Part shown: positions 7,733-17,031 of the stretch, one piece after another
How the letters are laid out: every line of letters begins with the position of its first letter
Numbering within the stretch: the stretch's first letter is position 1
Source: F23-D06 sp947167635
Lineage (GTDB): Bacteria > Bacteroidota > Bacteroidia > Bacteroidales > WCHB1-69
Length of the DNA stretch: 64,000 bases
Reading direction: 5' to 3'
Assembly (NCBI GenBank): GCA_947167635.1
Contig: CAMVIT010000003.1
Location: forward strand, 1-64,000
The notes under the pieces: generated by a model
Told to the model about the DNA's origin: nothing
What the model saw: the letters and a program-made list of their open reading frames with translations, nothing else
Databases searched by the model: none
Program-made: the position numbers and the translations under genes

Positions 7733-9610
7733 TTACAGCTCATTTTGTTGCAACATGATCATCAACGCTGCAATATCTGCCGGACTGACACCACTGATGC
7801 GAGACGCTTGACCGAGATGCACAGGTTTCACGGCTGATAATTTTTCACGAGCCTCTTTTGACAAACTCGGCAGATTAGCATAATCAAATTGGGCTGGAAT
7901 TTTAATTTTGTCCAATTGCGAAAATCGCTGCACCATCTCTTCCTCTTTCAAAATATAGTTGCGGTATTTGATCTGTGTTTCGGCATTTGTGATTTGTTCC
8001 TCGGTATAGTCACCCTCTTCAAGAAATTTTCTGATCCGGGAATCCCAGTTTATCACATCTGAAATGCGCACTTGAGGGCGCTGCAACAACTGTGAAATCC
8101 TCGTGTTTTGAGAAAGCGGGGATAAATTCCTTTGTTCCAAAAAAGAATTGTAAACCACAAAATCGGTGTTGTGGTTTTCCAAATACAAGACAATTTTTTC
8201 CTGTTTCCGGTATTTATCCTGAAATGCGGCAAAATGTTTTTCATCCACCAGGCCTATCTCGTGACCGAGGGGAGTAAGTCGGTAATCGGCATTGTCCTGT
8301 CGCAACAAGATGCGGTATTCAGCGCGGGAGGTGAACATTCTATACGGATCCTGAACGCCTTTGGTGATCAAGTCGTCTATAAGGACGCCTATGTAGGCTT
8401 GGGAGCGGGACAGCACGATCGGTGGAAGTCCTTGGATAGAACGGTGAGCATTTATGCCCGCCATCAGACCTTGGCATGCCGCCTCCTCGTAACCTGTGGT
8501 ACCGTTCACTTGCCCGGCCAAGAAAAGGTGTGGCACGCACTTTGATTCCAATGAGCTGTGAAGCTGCAGGGGATCGAAATAGTCATATTCAATGGCATAT
8601 CCGGGTCTGAAAATCTCAGCTTTTTCCAAACCGGGGATGAGATGGAGGGCCTCCACTTGTATCTCTTCCGGAAGAGAGGAGGAAAAACCGTTCAGGTAAT
8701 ACTCGATGGTGTCGTCCCCTTCGGGCTCCAAAAAAAGTTGGTGGCGGTCACGTTCGGAGAAACGCACAATCTTGTCCTCGATAGAGGGGCAATAGCGTGG
8801 GCCAACGCCTTGGATTCTTCCTTGGAACATGGGAGATTTGTCAAACCCTTTGCGAAGAGCTTCGTGTACCTGCTCGTTGGTATATACTATCCAACAACTT
8901 TTCTGAGGAAAAGGAACAAGGATGTTTTGGTAAGAAAAGTGCCCGGGGTTCTCGTCGCCGGGTTGTTCTTCCATCCGGGAGAAGTCAACCGTGCGTCCGT
9001 CGATGCGCACTGGGGTTCCGGTTTTGAGTTTCTTGGTACTTATTCCACATTCCTGCAGCTGTTCAGAGATATTATAGGAGGCGCTCTCCCCTATCCGGCC
9101 ACCCGGAAAGTTCACTTCGCCTACATGGATACGGCCATTCAAGAAGGTGCCGTTGGTCAATATGACACGCTGGGCAAAAAATTTCATGCCCAACTGTGTC
9201 ACGATGCCCGAAACCGCGCCATCGGTGAACAGGAGAGACACGACAGTGTCCTGACGCAAGTGCAAGTTAGGCGTGTTTTCAAGAACATGTCGCCAATTGG
9301 ACGAGAAACGAGCTTTGTCGCATTGTGCTCTGGGACTCCACATGGCAGGACCTTTGGAGCGGTTCAGCATCCGGAACTGGATTGTGGAAAGATCTGTGAC
9401 GACACCGGACATGCCACCAAGAGCATCAATCTCGCGTACAATTTGTCCCTTTGCGATGCCACCCATAGCGGGATTACATGACATTTGGGCCACCAAGGCG
9501 AGATTCATGGTGACGAGCAGCGTGCGACTTCCCAAGCGCGCCGAGGCCACTGCAGCCTCGCATCCGGCATGACCCGCACCCACCACTATGATATCGAATT
9601 TAACATCCAT
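7733..9610 (-). CDS. mnmG: tRNA uridine-5-carboxymethylaminomethyl(34) synthesis enzyme MnmG (GidA)
   Basis: FAD-dependent partner of MnmE that modifies U34 of tRNAs reading mixed-box codons. The FAD-binding motif VVGAGHAGCEAA is at residues 9-20. The characteristic SCNPAMGGIAKG and FNGTTGYEEAA-like blocks (here VNGTTGYEEAACQGL) follow, then the helical C-terminal domain. The length of 625 residues is standard. It is the last gene of the rpiB-to-mnmG operon, 33 bases after ybeY. MnmG genes lie beside the chromosome origin in many bacteria, which fits the origin proposed at about 16.5-17.0 kb. MnmE is not in this window. Confidence 0.97.
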   Translation of the reverse strand: MDVKFDIIVVGAGHAGCEAAVASARLGSRTLLVTMNLALVAQMSCNPAMGGIAKGQIVREIDALGGMSGVVTDLSTIQFRMLNRSKGPAMWSPRAQCDKARFSSNWRHVLENTPNLHLRQDTVVSLLFTDGAVSGIVTQLGMKFFAQRVILTNGTFLNGRIHVGEVNFPGGRIGESASYNISEQLQECGISTKKLKTGTPVRIDGRTVDFSRMEEQPGDENPGHFSYQNILVPFPQKSCWIVYTNEQVHEALRKGFDKSPMFQGRIQGVGPRYCPSIEDKIVRFSERDRHQLFLEPEGDDTIEYYLNGFSSSLPEEIQVEALHLIPGLEKAEIFRPGYAIEYDYFDPLQLHSSLESKCVPHLFLAGQVNGTTGYEEAACQGLMAGINAHRSIQGLPPIVLSRSQAYIGVLIDDLITKGVQDPYRMFTSRAEYRILLRQDNADYRLTPLGHEIGLVDEKHFAAFQDKYRKQEKIVLYLENHNTDFVVYNSFLEQRNLSPLSQNTRISQLLQRPQVRISDVINWDSRIRKFLEEGDYTEEQITNAETQIKYRNYILKEEEMVQRFSQLDKIKIPAQFDYANLPSLSKEAREKLSAVKPVHLGQASRISGVSPADIAALMIMLQQNEL

Positions 9611-9643
9611 TTCCCGTGGAACGTTTGTATAATAAAAATCAAA

Positions 9644-10075
9644 CTAATTACTTAGCGAAAAATTGCTGTGAAACAAAGTTATGGATTCCTGCTCCTTGCG
9701 TCGCATCATGGCGGCTTCTTCGTCACTTTTGTCTTTGTACCCACACAAGTGCAGTGTGCCGTGAACAATCACCCTCAAGAGCTCTTCATCAAATGTAACT
9801 CCGAATTTTCGGGCATTCTCCCCTACCCTCTCCAAACTGATCATAATGTCACCGGAGACCCATTCGCCCACACGGCGGTCGAATGTGATAATGTCTGTAT
9901 AGGTGTCATGATTCAGATATTGTATGTTACGCTCCAACAAAAATGCATCGTCACAGAAAAGATAGGATATGTCGCCCGGTGTCAGGCCTTCCCGGCGTAT
10001 CACCTCCTTGAGCCATTGCTTATGAGACAACATCGGAGTAAAGTTGCTGGAAGTTTGGAAATCAAACGTGATCAT
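9644..10075 (-). CDS. ybeY: Endoribonuclease YbeY, rRNA maturation factor
   Basis: Single-domain metalloprotein acting in 16S rRNA processing and ribosome quality control. The zinc motif is HGTLHLCGYKDK. The first two histidines are present, but the third ligand position of the common HGxLHLxGYDH form is altered, with KDK in place of DH; from memory this variant is common in Bacteroidota. At 143 residues it is a normal length. Its ATG overlaps the stop of the SGNH hydrolase gene by four bases (ATGA-type), so translation is probably coupled. It is the sixth gene of the operon. Confidence 0.92.
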   Translation of the reverse strand: MITFDFQTSSNFTPMLSHKQWLKEVIRREGLTPGDISYLFCDDAFLLERNIQYLNHDTYTDIITFDRRVGEWVSGDIMISLERVGENARKFGVTFDEELLRVIVHGTLHLCGYKDKSDEEAAMMRRKEQESITLFHSNFSLSN

Positions 10076-11124
10076 TGGGATACTTTTACAATCTTTTGAA
10101 TCTTATAATAGCGATACGGCTGACGAGCCTGGAGATAATAGATGCCGTCCGGCAAGTCATGCAACGGTAGAACCACATTAAACTCTTCCGACACGGATAT
10201 TCTCCGAACCAACTGTCCATTTTGACCATACAGGTATAGCTCTGTGCTTTCATCAAACAACTCCTTGAACGAAACAACCACTTGATGAGAGGCGGGATTC
10301 GGGAAGACAAACATTTCACGTCCATCATGTACGATCGGAATGCCAACCGTATCATCATCCAAAGAAAGAAATGACCAATTAGGCAAAGAATCGAACACCA
10401 GCATGCTCGCCGTTTCGCGTATGATACGAGCGGTTTCACTAGGGAGATTCGCGTCGAATTGAATTTCTAACGGATCCTTCTTGAAAAATGTCGCATAGAA
10501 ACTACAGGCAGCAGCGTATGAACCCGCCAGGGAAGGATGACTTTCGTCTGTTTGATACAACTCTATCTCCGAATGATGGTCGCGAATATGGTGCCAGACA
10601 TGTCCGACAGGAGACACCAATGCCTGATTGTCGGCGGCCATTATCATATAGCGAGCGTGCAGCAGACTATCCATTCCCTCGTATGTACAAAGCGGAGGAA
10701 AATAGGGACAATTCTGTGCGTCCCCGTTTTTCCTGCCCCATGTCATGTAAAAGACTATTTTTGCTTCCGGATTGTATCTCCGGATGGAGTCGCTTAATTG
10801 CTTTGCATAAGGATAACATTGCGACATGAATTGACTTTCGGGAAATGAGGGAAGCTGACTCTGTTCTTGCAACACTACATAATCCCATCCGCCTTCGCGA
10901 ATATAGGACATGGCCCCGGTGAGGTGTTGTTCAAAAGTACATCCACCTGGTGTATGGGCCATATAAGTAATTTCGTCACCTGTCGAGTGTGCGATCTCAG
11001 CAACCAACTGGGGCAAATTGTTCACCTCTGTGTAACTGTTTCCAATAAAAAGAACTCGATACGATGCGGCAAACGAAAAAAGAGACCACAAAAAGCATAT
11101 TGATACAAGTATAATCCGCTTCAT
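10072..11124 (-). CDS. SGNH/DUF4886-type hydrolase with T9SS sorting domain
   Basis: Secreted SGNH-fold hydrolase. Residues 1-20 form a signal peptide; the nucleophile block is VLFIGNSYTE (S30), and the catalytic Asp-His pair is probably in TDESHPSLAG. The DUF4886-like domain spans about 22-260. The last 75 residues are a type A T9SS sorting domain: FPNPAS, then DLPDGIYYLQ, then YYKIQKIVKVSQ. The protein should be exported, cross the outer membrane and perhaps be surface-anchored; the substrate (an ester or acetyl group) is unknown. It overlaps neighbours on both sides (1 base upstream, 4 bases with ybeY), an odd position for a secreted enzyme inside a housekeeping operon. Confidence 0.82.
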   Translation of the reverse strand: MKRIILVSICFLWSLFSFAASYRVLFIGNSYTEVNNLPQLVAEIAHSTGDEITYMAHTPGGCTFEQHLTGAMSYIREGGWDYVVLQEQSQLPSFPESQFMSQCYPYAKQLSDSIRRYNPEAKIVFYMTWGRKNGDAQNCPYFPPLCTYEGMDSLLHARYMIMAADNQALVSPVGHVWHHIRDHHSEIELYQTDESHPSLAGSYAAACSFYATFFKKDPLEIQFDANLPSETARIIRETASMLVFDSLPNWSFLSLDDDTVGIPIVHDGREMFVFPNPASHQVVVSFKELFDESTELYLYGQNGQLVRRISVSEEFNVVLPLHDLPDGIYYLQARQPYRYYKIQKIVKVSQ

Positions 11125-11531
11125 TAGGAGATGGGCTGATTGATAATGATTGTCCTATTAACCAAACGCTTGCGCTCTTTTTTCGGTTTCACGTGAACCA
11201 AGAAGCTAATTTGTTTATAATCAGATTGATACTCTATATTTTCTGCTAAAATAGAAAGCACACTTCGCGTGTCAAACTCCTTCCAATGCTTGAAAATCGG
11301 CACACCGGAACTATAGGAAAACGAAAACTTGTCGTTTTCAATGAAACAGTTGAAATCTACGGAGAAATCTCTCTCTTGAGCATTTAAATAATCTATAATC
11401 AATTGATTGGCCATAGAAAGCGTGCCAAAATCCAATAAAAGCGAATATTGGTCGCAGAGCTTCTCCAACAGGTCTAAAACCTTATTGTAAAGGTTGTCCT
11501 TGTTTAGGTCCGGTAATTGTACATTTATCAT
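11124..11531 (-). CDS. Hypothetical protein, 135 aa, in the rpiB-mnmG operon
   Basis: No family recognised with confidence. There is no signal peptide or membrane segment. Size, position between a DUF4175 gene and ybeY-mnmG, and the block LDFGTLSMANQLIIDYLNA are weakly compatible with a degenerate small ATPase (GHKL/anti-sigma) fold, but the N, G1 and G2 boxes are not visible. Its stop shares one base with the next gene's ATG, and it starts 11 bases after DUF4175, so it is clearly co-transcribed. Confidence 0.65.
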   Translation of the reverse strand: MINVQLPDLNKDNLYNKVLDLLEKLCDQYSLLLDFGTLSMANQLIIDYLNAQERDFSVDFNCFIENDKFSFSYSSGVPIFKHWKEFDTRSVLSILAENIEYQSDYKQISFLVHVKPKKERKRLVNRTIIINQPIS

Positions 11532-11542
11532 AGCAGTCTGTT

Positions 11543-14500
11543 TTATTCAATGTTGTAGAAATAGTTGTTCGCCTTCTCCTTGTAATAGTAATTAAGGTTG
11601 GCGGGCACTGAACGCAACATCTCATCCTGCTGTGTCTTGGTCTTGTCCATGTTCCAATCCTTGGGCGGATTGAGACGCGGAGTTTGAAATGCTTCGTTCG
11701 ACTTACGCTCCTCGTCCTTCTCCCGTTCCATATCGGCACGCTCACTCTTCAAAAGACGAGTCGTAATCTGCTCTTGACGTTGTATGGTTTGCTGAGTTAT
11801 CGTTCTATTAACCAACTCTTTTTCTGTCTTTTTCATCTCCTCAATCAACTGCTCGATTGTCTTGTCCCCTACCCCATTCTCCGACTTTTGGGCATTGTTA
11901 TAATCCTCCAACATCTTGCGAATGGCTTCCTGTTGCGCGGCCATGCGGGCAAAACTCTCGCTCATTTGTTGCTGCTGGCCATGTTGGCCTTGCTGCTGAC
12001 CTTGTTGTTGCTGTTCCAACGATTTCTTCAAAGCCTGCATCTGGCGGTTCAATTGCTGCTGCAACTCACGCGCAGAGGTCTTTTTGCTCTTCTTGTTGTT
12101 CCCTGGTTTGCTGCAGGAACCTCCCCCACCCGACTTGTTGCACTTTCCTTTGCATTCACTCTTCTTCTTTTGCATCTCGTTCATCGACTCCTTCAGCATC
12201 AAAGCCAAATTGTTCATGGAAGTCAATACAAACTGCTCGTCTTTGCTGGCTTGCACAAATTGACGATTATTCATGTATTTCTGGGACGTTTCGAGATAGT
12301 CCTGGATCTTGGATACCTCTTTTTGAATGAAGGGCTTCACGGCCATCTGACGACGCGCCAGGGCATTCAACGAGTCCTCTATCTGACGCATGTCGTTTTT
12401 CACTTTGTGTTGCTTGGAAAGCAACTCGGAAACTATGGGCGAAGCAGCCCTTAATCCCTTTGTTTTATCCAAAATCTCTTCCTGATCAAAGGATATCTTC
12501 ACTAAATTGTCCAAAATCTGACGTATCGTCTCCAAATCCTCCGATACTTGCTCCAACTCGTCTTCGTTGAAATCTCGCTCCAACTGATTGGCCAAAGTCT
12601 CCATGTCCTCTGACGCCTTGTTTTGGTTCTGCGATGATTTGGAACGATTGTTTTTTTCCAGATTTTGCTGACTCTGTTGCAGTTGTTGATCAATGTCTTT
12701 CTTGATCTCATCCGTGTTCTTGAATTGGATAGGTTGCTCCAACTGCTGGTTGAGCGTTTGAATGTCCTGCAAATCCTTCTTGAGTTGGTTGTATTTATCC
12801 TCAATCTTTTGTTGCTGTTGCTGCAACAGATTTTTGCTGATATTCTTGTTTTCAGTCTGTTTGGCATTCTGTTTCAACTGCTCCGACAAATCCCGCAGCT
12901 GCTGGACCGTTTCCGTCACTTTCTTTTCCATCTCCAACTGCTTGTATAACTGCAGTTGCTGATCAAGCGCCTGGTTGATATCCTCCGTACTCGTTTTCAT
13001 TTTCTGCATCTGCTTCTGGATCTGGTCTTTGTTCATTTCCTTCATCAACTCCTGCATCTTATCCATCATTTTCTTCATTTCGTCAGACAAAACCTGATCC
13101 ATACGGTTTTTCAACTCTTGCTGTTTTTTCAGAATATCCTCGTTAATGTCTTTGTATTGATTTTCAAGAGCTTCCTTATTCTGCTGCTGCTGTTGCAACT
13201 CATTGATTTGTTGCTGCAATTCCTGATATTGTTGCATCAATTGCTCCAATTTCTTCTTATCCTGCCAAGAAAGCTCCTTTTCCTGCAGCATTTGCTTTTG
13301 AAGTTTGTCAATGTTCTTCATCAATTCGGAAGACTCCTCAATCAGATTGCTGTAGTCAGACTTGGATTGCTGCTCAGCTTTTTGGATATCCTTGTTAATT
13401 TCCTCCAACGTGCGTACGCGGAAAGTGGAAACATTGGATTTGCTCGTCTTATGCCCATTGACACCATCGTTATCGGCAACCTGAAAATAGTAGTCTATTT
13501 TTTCGCCGGGTTCGAGATTAAATGTAGTCGGATCAAAGAAATAGTAGAAATCCTGTATCGTACTGCCATTTTGAATGTTGATACTTACTTTTTTTGTGGA
13601 CTCTACCACTTTTCCATCGGCATTATATCGGGTATAGACAAAATGGAGTGCCGAAAAACCATAATCATCTTTTATGTTGCCCTTGAAATAGATGCGGTCT
13701 TGATAGGAAGAATCCTGCTGGCTCTGCACATAAATTTCAGGATACATGTCTTTGATGACCGTTATTTCTTCAGAAAGAGTGTCCTTACTGGTAAAATACT
13801 TGTTTTTATTGAAAATTGAATACGAAAAACTGTTTCTTGCATTCACATACACAGAATACTTTTCGTTTTCAGAAGAGAGAAGTTGGGGTTTGTCATTGAC
13901 AATAAAAATCAAGTTGTCAGAATTTTTAGTAAAGAAAACCCACTGAATACCTGTGCCTTCCGGAACAGTGACGCTGCCGACATTTTCAATTACTTCATCG
14001 GGTTTGTTCAAGTAGGCCGGGTAGTGCATGTGCAATTCAAAACCGAGGGTCACCGGTTTGGGCAATACAGAAAGTGTATATAGCGAAGATTCAACTTCAT
14101 CCGTAATAAACTGAAAATCAGTATTATTCTGGACATTTGAGAAAGTATATGAAAATTCTGTGTTACTCTTTTTATCACACTTGAAACTTCTGTTTTGATA
14201 CTTGATATACACATCTTCCGGCGTTTCACTGCCGTTGACCTTTACCGAGACGGTGAAATCATCGTGTTGGAACGCTTCCAATTTCTTGTTGGTGATTTCG
14301 AAAGAGTAGGGTGCAGGTTTTTCATAAACCGTCTGGTAATGGACTATTCTCTTTGTAGATTCTGTGAAAATCTCACTTTTTATGGAAAAAAGAAGCAGGA
14401 AAAGAATAACTGGAATGACAAGCCAGCGGGCGAAACGCAATGTTTTCTTGACGGGCACAGCCTGTGAAAAAGAATAAGGCTTGAAAGACTCTATTTTAGT

Positions 14501-14908
14501 GTCTATGGCAGCCGACAACAAATCGAAACTTTTATAGTCTCCGGCATCCATTTGTTTTTGCAACTCAAATAGATTTAATAATTTATCATCTATCTGATCA
14601 AAATGCTTTCCAATAATGGTTGCAATCTCCTCGTTGGTCAACTGTTTTCCCAAGCCAAAAAGCTTGAACAAGGGAATGACAATGTAAAATACCAGGTTTG
14701 CCAAGAACAGGGCTATAAATCCATAGAAAAGAACGGAACGCACCGTGGTGTTTGAATAGGAGAAGTATTCAAACAGGGTAAACGCAATGAAAGCCGACAA
14801 TACAATCAGAACGAAGTAAATAATTCCCTTATACAGTTCGTTCTTATAGTATTTCTTGACGAAATCCCGTATTTTTTCTTGTAATATGTTATAATTCTGT
14901 TGGCTCAT
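11543..14908 (-). CDS. DUF4175-family large coiled-coil membrane protein
   Basis: A 1121-residue Bacteroidota-type DUF4175 protein. Hydrophobic segments near residues 24-45, 57-82 and 157-175 anchor it in the inner membrane. A beta-rich region (about 195-500) with blocks such as PAPYSFEITNKKLEAF resembles periplasmic Ig-like folds. Residues 505-1000 form a long, extremely Gln- and Lys-rich coiled coil with many QQQ and MQEL runs, interrupted by a Cys/Gly patch (CKGKCNKSGGGGSC). Function is unknown. It is third in the operon and its ATG lies inside the end of the upstream LUD gene (20-base overlap), implying coupled translation. Confidence 0.82.
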   Translation of the reverse strand: MSQQNYNILQEKIRDFVKKYYKNELYKGIIYFVLIVLSAFIAFTLFEYFSYSNTTVRSVLFYGFIALFLANLVFYIVIPLFKLFGLGKQLTNEEIATIIGKHFDQIDDKLLNLFELQKQMDAGDYKSFDLLSAAIDTKIESFKPYSFSQAVPVKKTLRFARWLVIPVILFLLLFSIKSEIFTESTKRIVHYQTVYEKPAPYSFEITNKKLEAFQHDDFTVSVKVNGSETPEDVYIKYQNRSFKCDKKSNTEFSYTFSNVQNNTDFQFITDEVESSLYTLSVLPKPVTLGFELHMHYPAYLNKPDEVIENVGSVTVPEGTGIQWVFFTKNSDNLIFIVNDKPQLLSSENEKYSVYVNARNSFSYSIFNKNKYFTSKDTLSEEITVIKDMYPEIYVQSQQDSSYQDRIYFKGNIKDDYGFSALHFVYTRYNADGKVVESTKKVSINIQNGSTIQDFYYFFDPTTFNLEPGEKIDYYFQVADNDGVNGHKTSKSNVSTFRVRTLEEINKDIQKAEQQSKSDYSNLIEESSELMKNIDKLQKQMLQEKELSWQDKKKLEQLMQQYQELQQQINELQQQQQNKEALENQYKDINEDILKKQQELKNRMDQVLSDEMKKMMDKMQELMKEMNKDQIQKQMQKMKTSTEDINQALDQQLQLYKQLEMEKKVTETVQQLRDLSEQLKQNAKQTENKNISKNLLQQQQQKIEDKYNQLKKDLQDIQTLNQQLEQPIQFKNTDEIKKDIDQQLQQSQQNLEKNNRSKSSQNQNKASEDMETLANQLERDFNEDELEQVSEDLETIRQILDNLVKISFDQEEILDKTKGLRAASPIVSELLSKQHKVKNDMRQIEDSLNALARRQMAVKPFIQKEVSKIQDYLETSQKYMNNRQFVQASKDEQFVLTSMNNLALMLKESMNEMQKKKSECKGKCNKSGGGGSCSKPGNNKKSKKTSARELQQQLNRQMQALKKSLEQQQQGQQQGQHGQQQQMSESFARMAAQQEAIRKMLEDYNNAQKSENGVGDKTIEQLIEEMKKTEKELVNRTITQQTIQRQEQITTRLLKSERADMEREKDEERKSNEAFQTPRLNPPKDWNMDKTKTQQDEMLRSVPANLNYYYKEKANNYFYNIE

Positions 14909-16004
14909 TATCCTTCACTTCTGAATTACGGGTTATATTGTAGAATTGATCTTTCTGTTTGTCAAAATAGTTCATCAACATCTTATTTTTTGCAAAAAAA
15001 CGTTTGACAAAGAAAAATCTGAAAAATGGGGAGTTATATTTATTTATTTTGCCTCTTTTTGATAATAACGAGAAAAGTTTTTTGGTTTTGTTGTAACTGA
15101 CATTATCATTGACCAAATTCATTTCGTATGTAAGCAAATCTATCAAAGGAATGCCGACAGGACATACTTCCTGGCAATTTCCGCAAAGTGTAGTCTGTTG
15201 GAAAATGGATTGTGTCTTATTGTATTGGTCGAAACAGTTGCACTTCACCAACTCGATAGGCGATCTGCCTTGCGTTGCCTTCACCACCGGACACACATTT
15301 GCACATCTGCCGCAACCGATACAATAGAGCGACTCGCGAAGCGATACGTCTTGCAGAATGTCAGTCACTCCATTTTCATAAAAAATCACAGAAAGATTGA
15401 CTTTTTCCTTTGTAAAACCTGCAGAATCCGAAGATAAAAAAGCATCAGACACCACCTTTTCAAAAGATGATGTCAATATTTTGATGTCTTTTGGAAAATC
15501 CCCCTTTTCGGGGTTATTTTTAAGCCGCAAAAAGAGGGACAAATCCGATTGTGAAACAATAATTCTATCAATATTGAGGATAACAATGATATTGTTCACC
15601 AGATTGAAGCAATCTTTGGATGCTTTGTCAATAAACACAAGAGATCCGTTTTCCGCAATGGCAAAATCGGCATCCAAAATCAACGTATCGACTTCATATT
15701 CATGATTGGCCACACTTTCTATTGGATAGCTGTTGGAAACACCAATCATGCCGTTCGACAGGTCGATGTTTTTCGGCAAGTCGATGCACACTGTGTTATA
15801 CTGCCGGTTAGGCAGCAAATCGCCAATGGTGGACAGCAACGAACTTTCCTCCTGCACCCAGCGCACATTGACTTTATGCTCCAGCAAACAAGATTCAAGG
15901 GTGAGCAAATGCGTCTCAAGGCTCTCAATGAAGGAGTGCCTCAGGAACCTCGCCCTCTCGCGCATGTCCTGCGTGATTTCTATGTTGTTCGTTTCACTCA
16001 TCAT
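14889..16004 (-). CDS. LUD-domain 4Fe-4S protein (LutB-like)
   Basis: Resembles LutB/LUD proteins that take part in lactate oxidation, but at about 371 residues it is shorter than LutB. The N-terminal two thirds contain a LUD-like domain (for example VDTLILDADFAIAENGSLVF). The C-terminal part binds two [4Fe-4S] clusters: CIGCGRCANVCPVVK and CGNCQEVCP. I choose the ATG at 16004, just after the rpiB stop; the longer frame to 16052 would run into rpiB. No lutA or lutC partner is next to it, so a role in lactate use is unproven; another redox role is possible. Confidence 0.8.
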   Translation of the reverse strand: MMSETNNIEITQDMRERARFLRHSFIESLETHLLTLESCLLEHKVNVRWVQEESSLLSTIGDLLPNRQYNTVCIDLPKNIDLSNGMIGVSNSYPIESVANHEYEVDTLILDADFAIAENGSLVFIDKASKDCFNLVNNIIVILNIDRIIVSQSDLSLFLRLKNNPEKGDFPKDIKILTSSFEKVVSDAFLSSDSAGFTKEKVNLSVIFYENGVTDILQDVSLRESLYCIGCGRCANVCPVVKATQGRSPIELVKCNCFDQYNKTQSIFQQTTLCGNCQEVCPVGIPLIDLLTYEMNLVNDNVSYNKTKKLFSLLSKRGKINKYNSPFFRFFFVKRFFAKNKMLMNYFDKQKDQFYNITRNSEVKDNEPTEL

Positions 16005-16005
16005 C

Positions 16006-16431
16006 CTATAAATTAATCTTTTCAACCCTACGCAGATGCCTTCCTCCCTCAAAATCCGTGGAGAAGAAGGTGTTGGTTATGTCAAGGGCGGTGCCGCAAT
16101 CAATGAACCGCGCCGGCATCACCAAGATGTTGGCGTTATTGTGTTGGCGCACCAAGGCAGCAATCTCCTTTGACCAACAGAGTCCGGCTCTCACATTTGC
16201 ATGTTTGTTGGCACTCATCGCCATCCCGTTTCCCGTGCCACAAATCAATACTCCGTATTGATTAGGATCAGCGGAAACAGCCGCTGCCAATTTATGGGCA
16301 AAATCAGGATAATCAACACTGTCGGAAGAGTACGTTCCAAGGTCCTCCCACTCCACACCTGGGATGTTCTGTGACAGGAGAAAAGACTTCATTTCAAATC
16401 CTGCATGATCGGAAGCAATCAAAACTTTCAT
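16006..16431 (-). CDS. rpiB: Ribose-5-phosphate isomerase B
   Basis: Interconverts ribose 5-phosphate and ribulose 5-phosphate in the pentose phosphate pathway. Motifs: SDHAGFEMK at the N-terminus, GTYSSDSVDYPDFA, and CGTGNGMAMSANKHANVRAG with the active-site Cys. I start it at the ATG at 16431 (141 residues, the normal length); the longer reading from 16494 adds a hydrophobic leader with no homology. It is the first gene of the minus-strand operon, reading away from the proposed replication origin. Confidence 0.92.
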   Translation of the reverse strand: MKVLIASDHAGFEMKSFLLSQNIPGVEWEDLGTYSSDSVDYPDFAHKLAAAVSADPNQYGVLICGTGNGMAMSANKHANVRAGLCWSKEIAALVRQHNNANILVMPARFIDCGTALDITNTFFSTDFEGGRHLRRVEKINL

Positions 16432-16460
16432 ACCTAATATACCTATTATAATCAAGGCCG

Positions 16461-16468
16461 CAAAAGTA
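16461..16468 (-). promoter_or_regulatory. -7 element of the rpiB-mnmG operon
   Basis: TACTTTTG on the minus strand, 29 bases before the rpiB ATG. No clear -33 TTG at the expected distance. Confidence 0.5.
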
Positions 16469-16613
16469 CAAAAAAACATAATAGATGTGAGCATCCATTC
16501 TCTTAAAAAATGTGTAAAATCAACAGGCGTCCATCATCGAAAAAAAGAGGGGTGGATTCATCCAATACTTATTATTAATCTTTTCTATTATTTTATCATG
16601 AATAATATTCTTC

Positions 16614-16631
16614 TGTTGATACTGTGGACAA
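16614..16631 (-). promoter_or_regulatory. Two abutting DnaA-box-like sites
   Basis: TGTTGATAC (16614-16622) and TGTGGACAA (16623-16631) are directly adjacent, both in minus orientation. Against TTATCCACA they have two and one mismatches. Confidence 0.55.
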
Positions 16632-16690
16632 AAAAAACGGCTTTTGCTTGACAAAATGAGTTATGAAAAATAATCAACAGTTTTTTTATT

Positions 16691-16699
16691 TTATCAACA
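16691..16699 (+). promoter_or_regulatory. DnaA-box-like site
   Basis: TTATCAACA, one mismatch from the consensus. A weaker site, TAATCAACA, lies at 16671-16679 in the same orientation. Confidence 0.5.
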
Positions 16700-16851
16700 G
16701 GTTAATTCATTGATAGTGTTGATGTTTGATATAAGCAAATTTTTTTTCACTTTTTTATTAGTGAATAAGTTTTTTGGAAAACAACCCTTTTTTTGTTGAA
16801 AATAAGGGTGCAAATTTTCCCTTTTTCGTGAATAAAAAAAGTTGTTGTTTT

Positions 16852-16860
16852 TTATCCACA
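16852..16860 (+). promoter_or_regulatory. Perfect DnaA box
   Basis: TTATCCACA, an exact match to the classical DnaA box, inside the AT-rich gene-free region. Confidence 0.7.
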
Positions 16861-17031
16861 AAGATTTCAAAACGTAACTTGCTGATAAAGGAAAAAACAC
16901 CTTTTTATAAACAATGGATTGTTAGTAACCTTGAAATAAATTCAGTATCAGAGAAAAAGGAGGGACAATTTTCAAAATATGCAATAAGCAAAAGCAATGT
17001 TCGTTTCTATTTTTTGTAATTTTGCCGCCGT

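Larger units (their letters stand above)
16495..17016. other. Candidate chromosomal replication origin (oriC)
   Basis: About 520 bases with no credible gene and very high AT content, holding one perfect DnaA box and several one- or two-mismatch boxes on both strands, followed by long A/T runs that could unwind. Genes run leftward on the minus strand from 16431 down to 7733 and rightward on the plus strand from 17032 to 24804, the layout expected when leading-strand genes diverge from an origin. mnmG, often origin-linked, is 7 kb away. dnaA is not in the window, which is common in Bacteroidota. Replication start here is inferred, not shown. Confidence 0.65.

Noticed and set aside
16774..17019. 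81-codon frame inside the proposed origin
   Set aside because: Low-complexity Lys/Phe/Asn-rich reading of AT-rich DNA without a promoter or homology.
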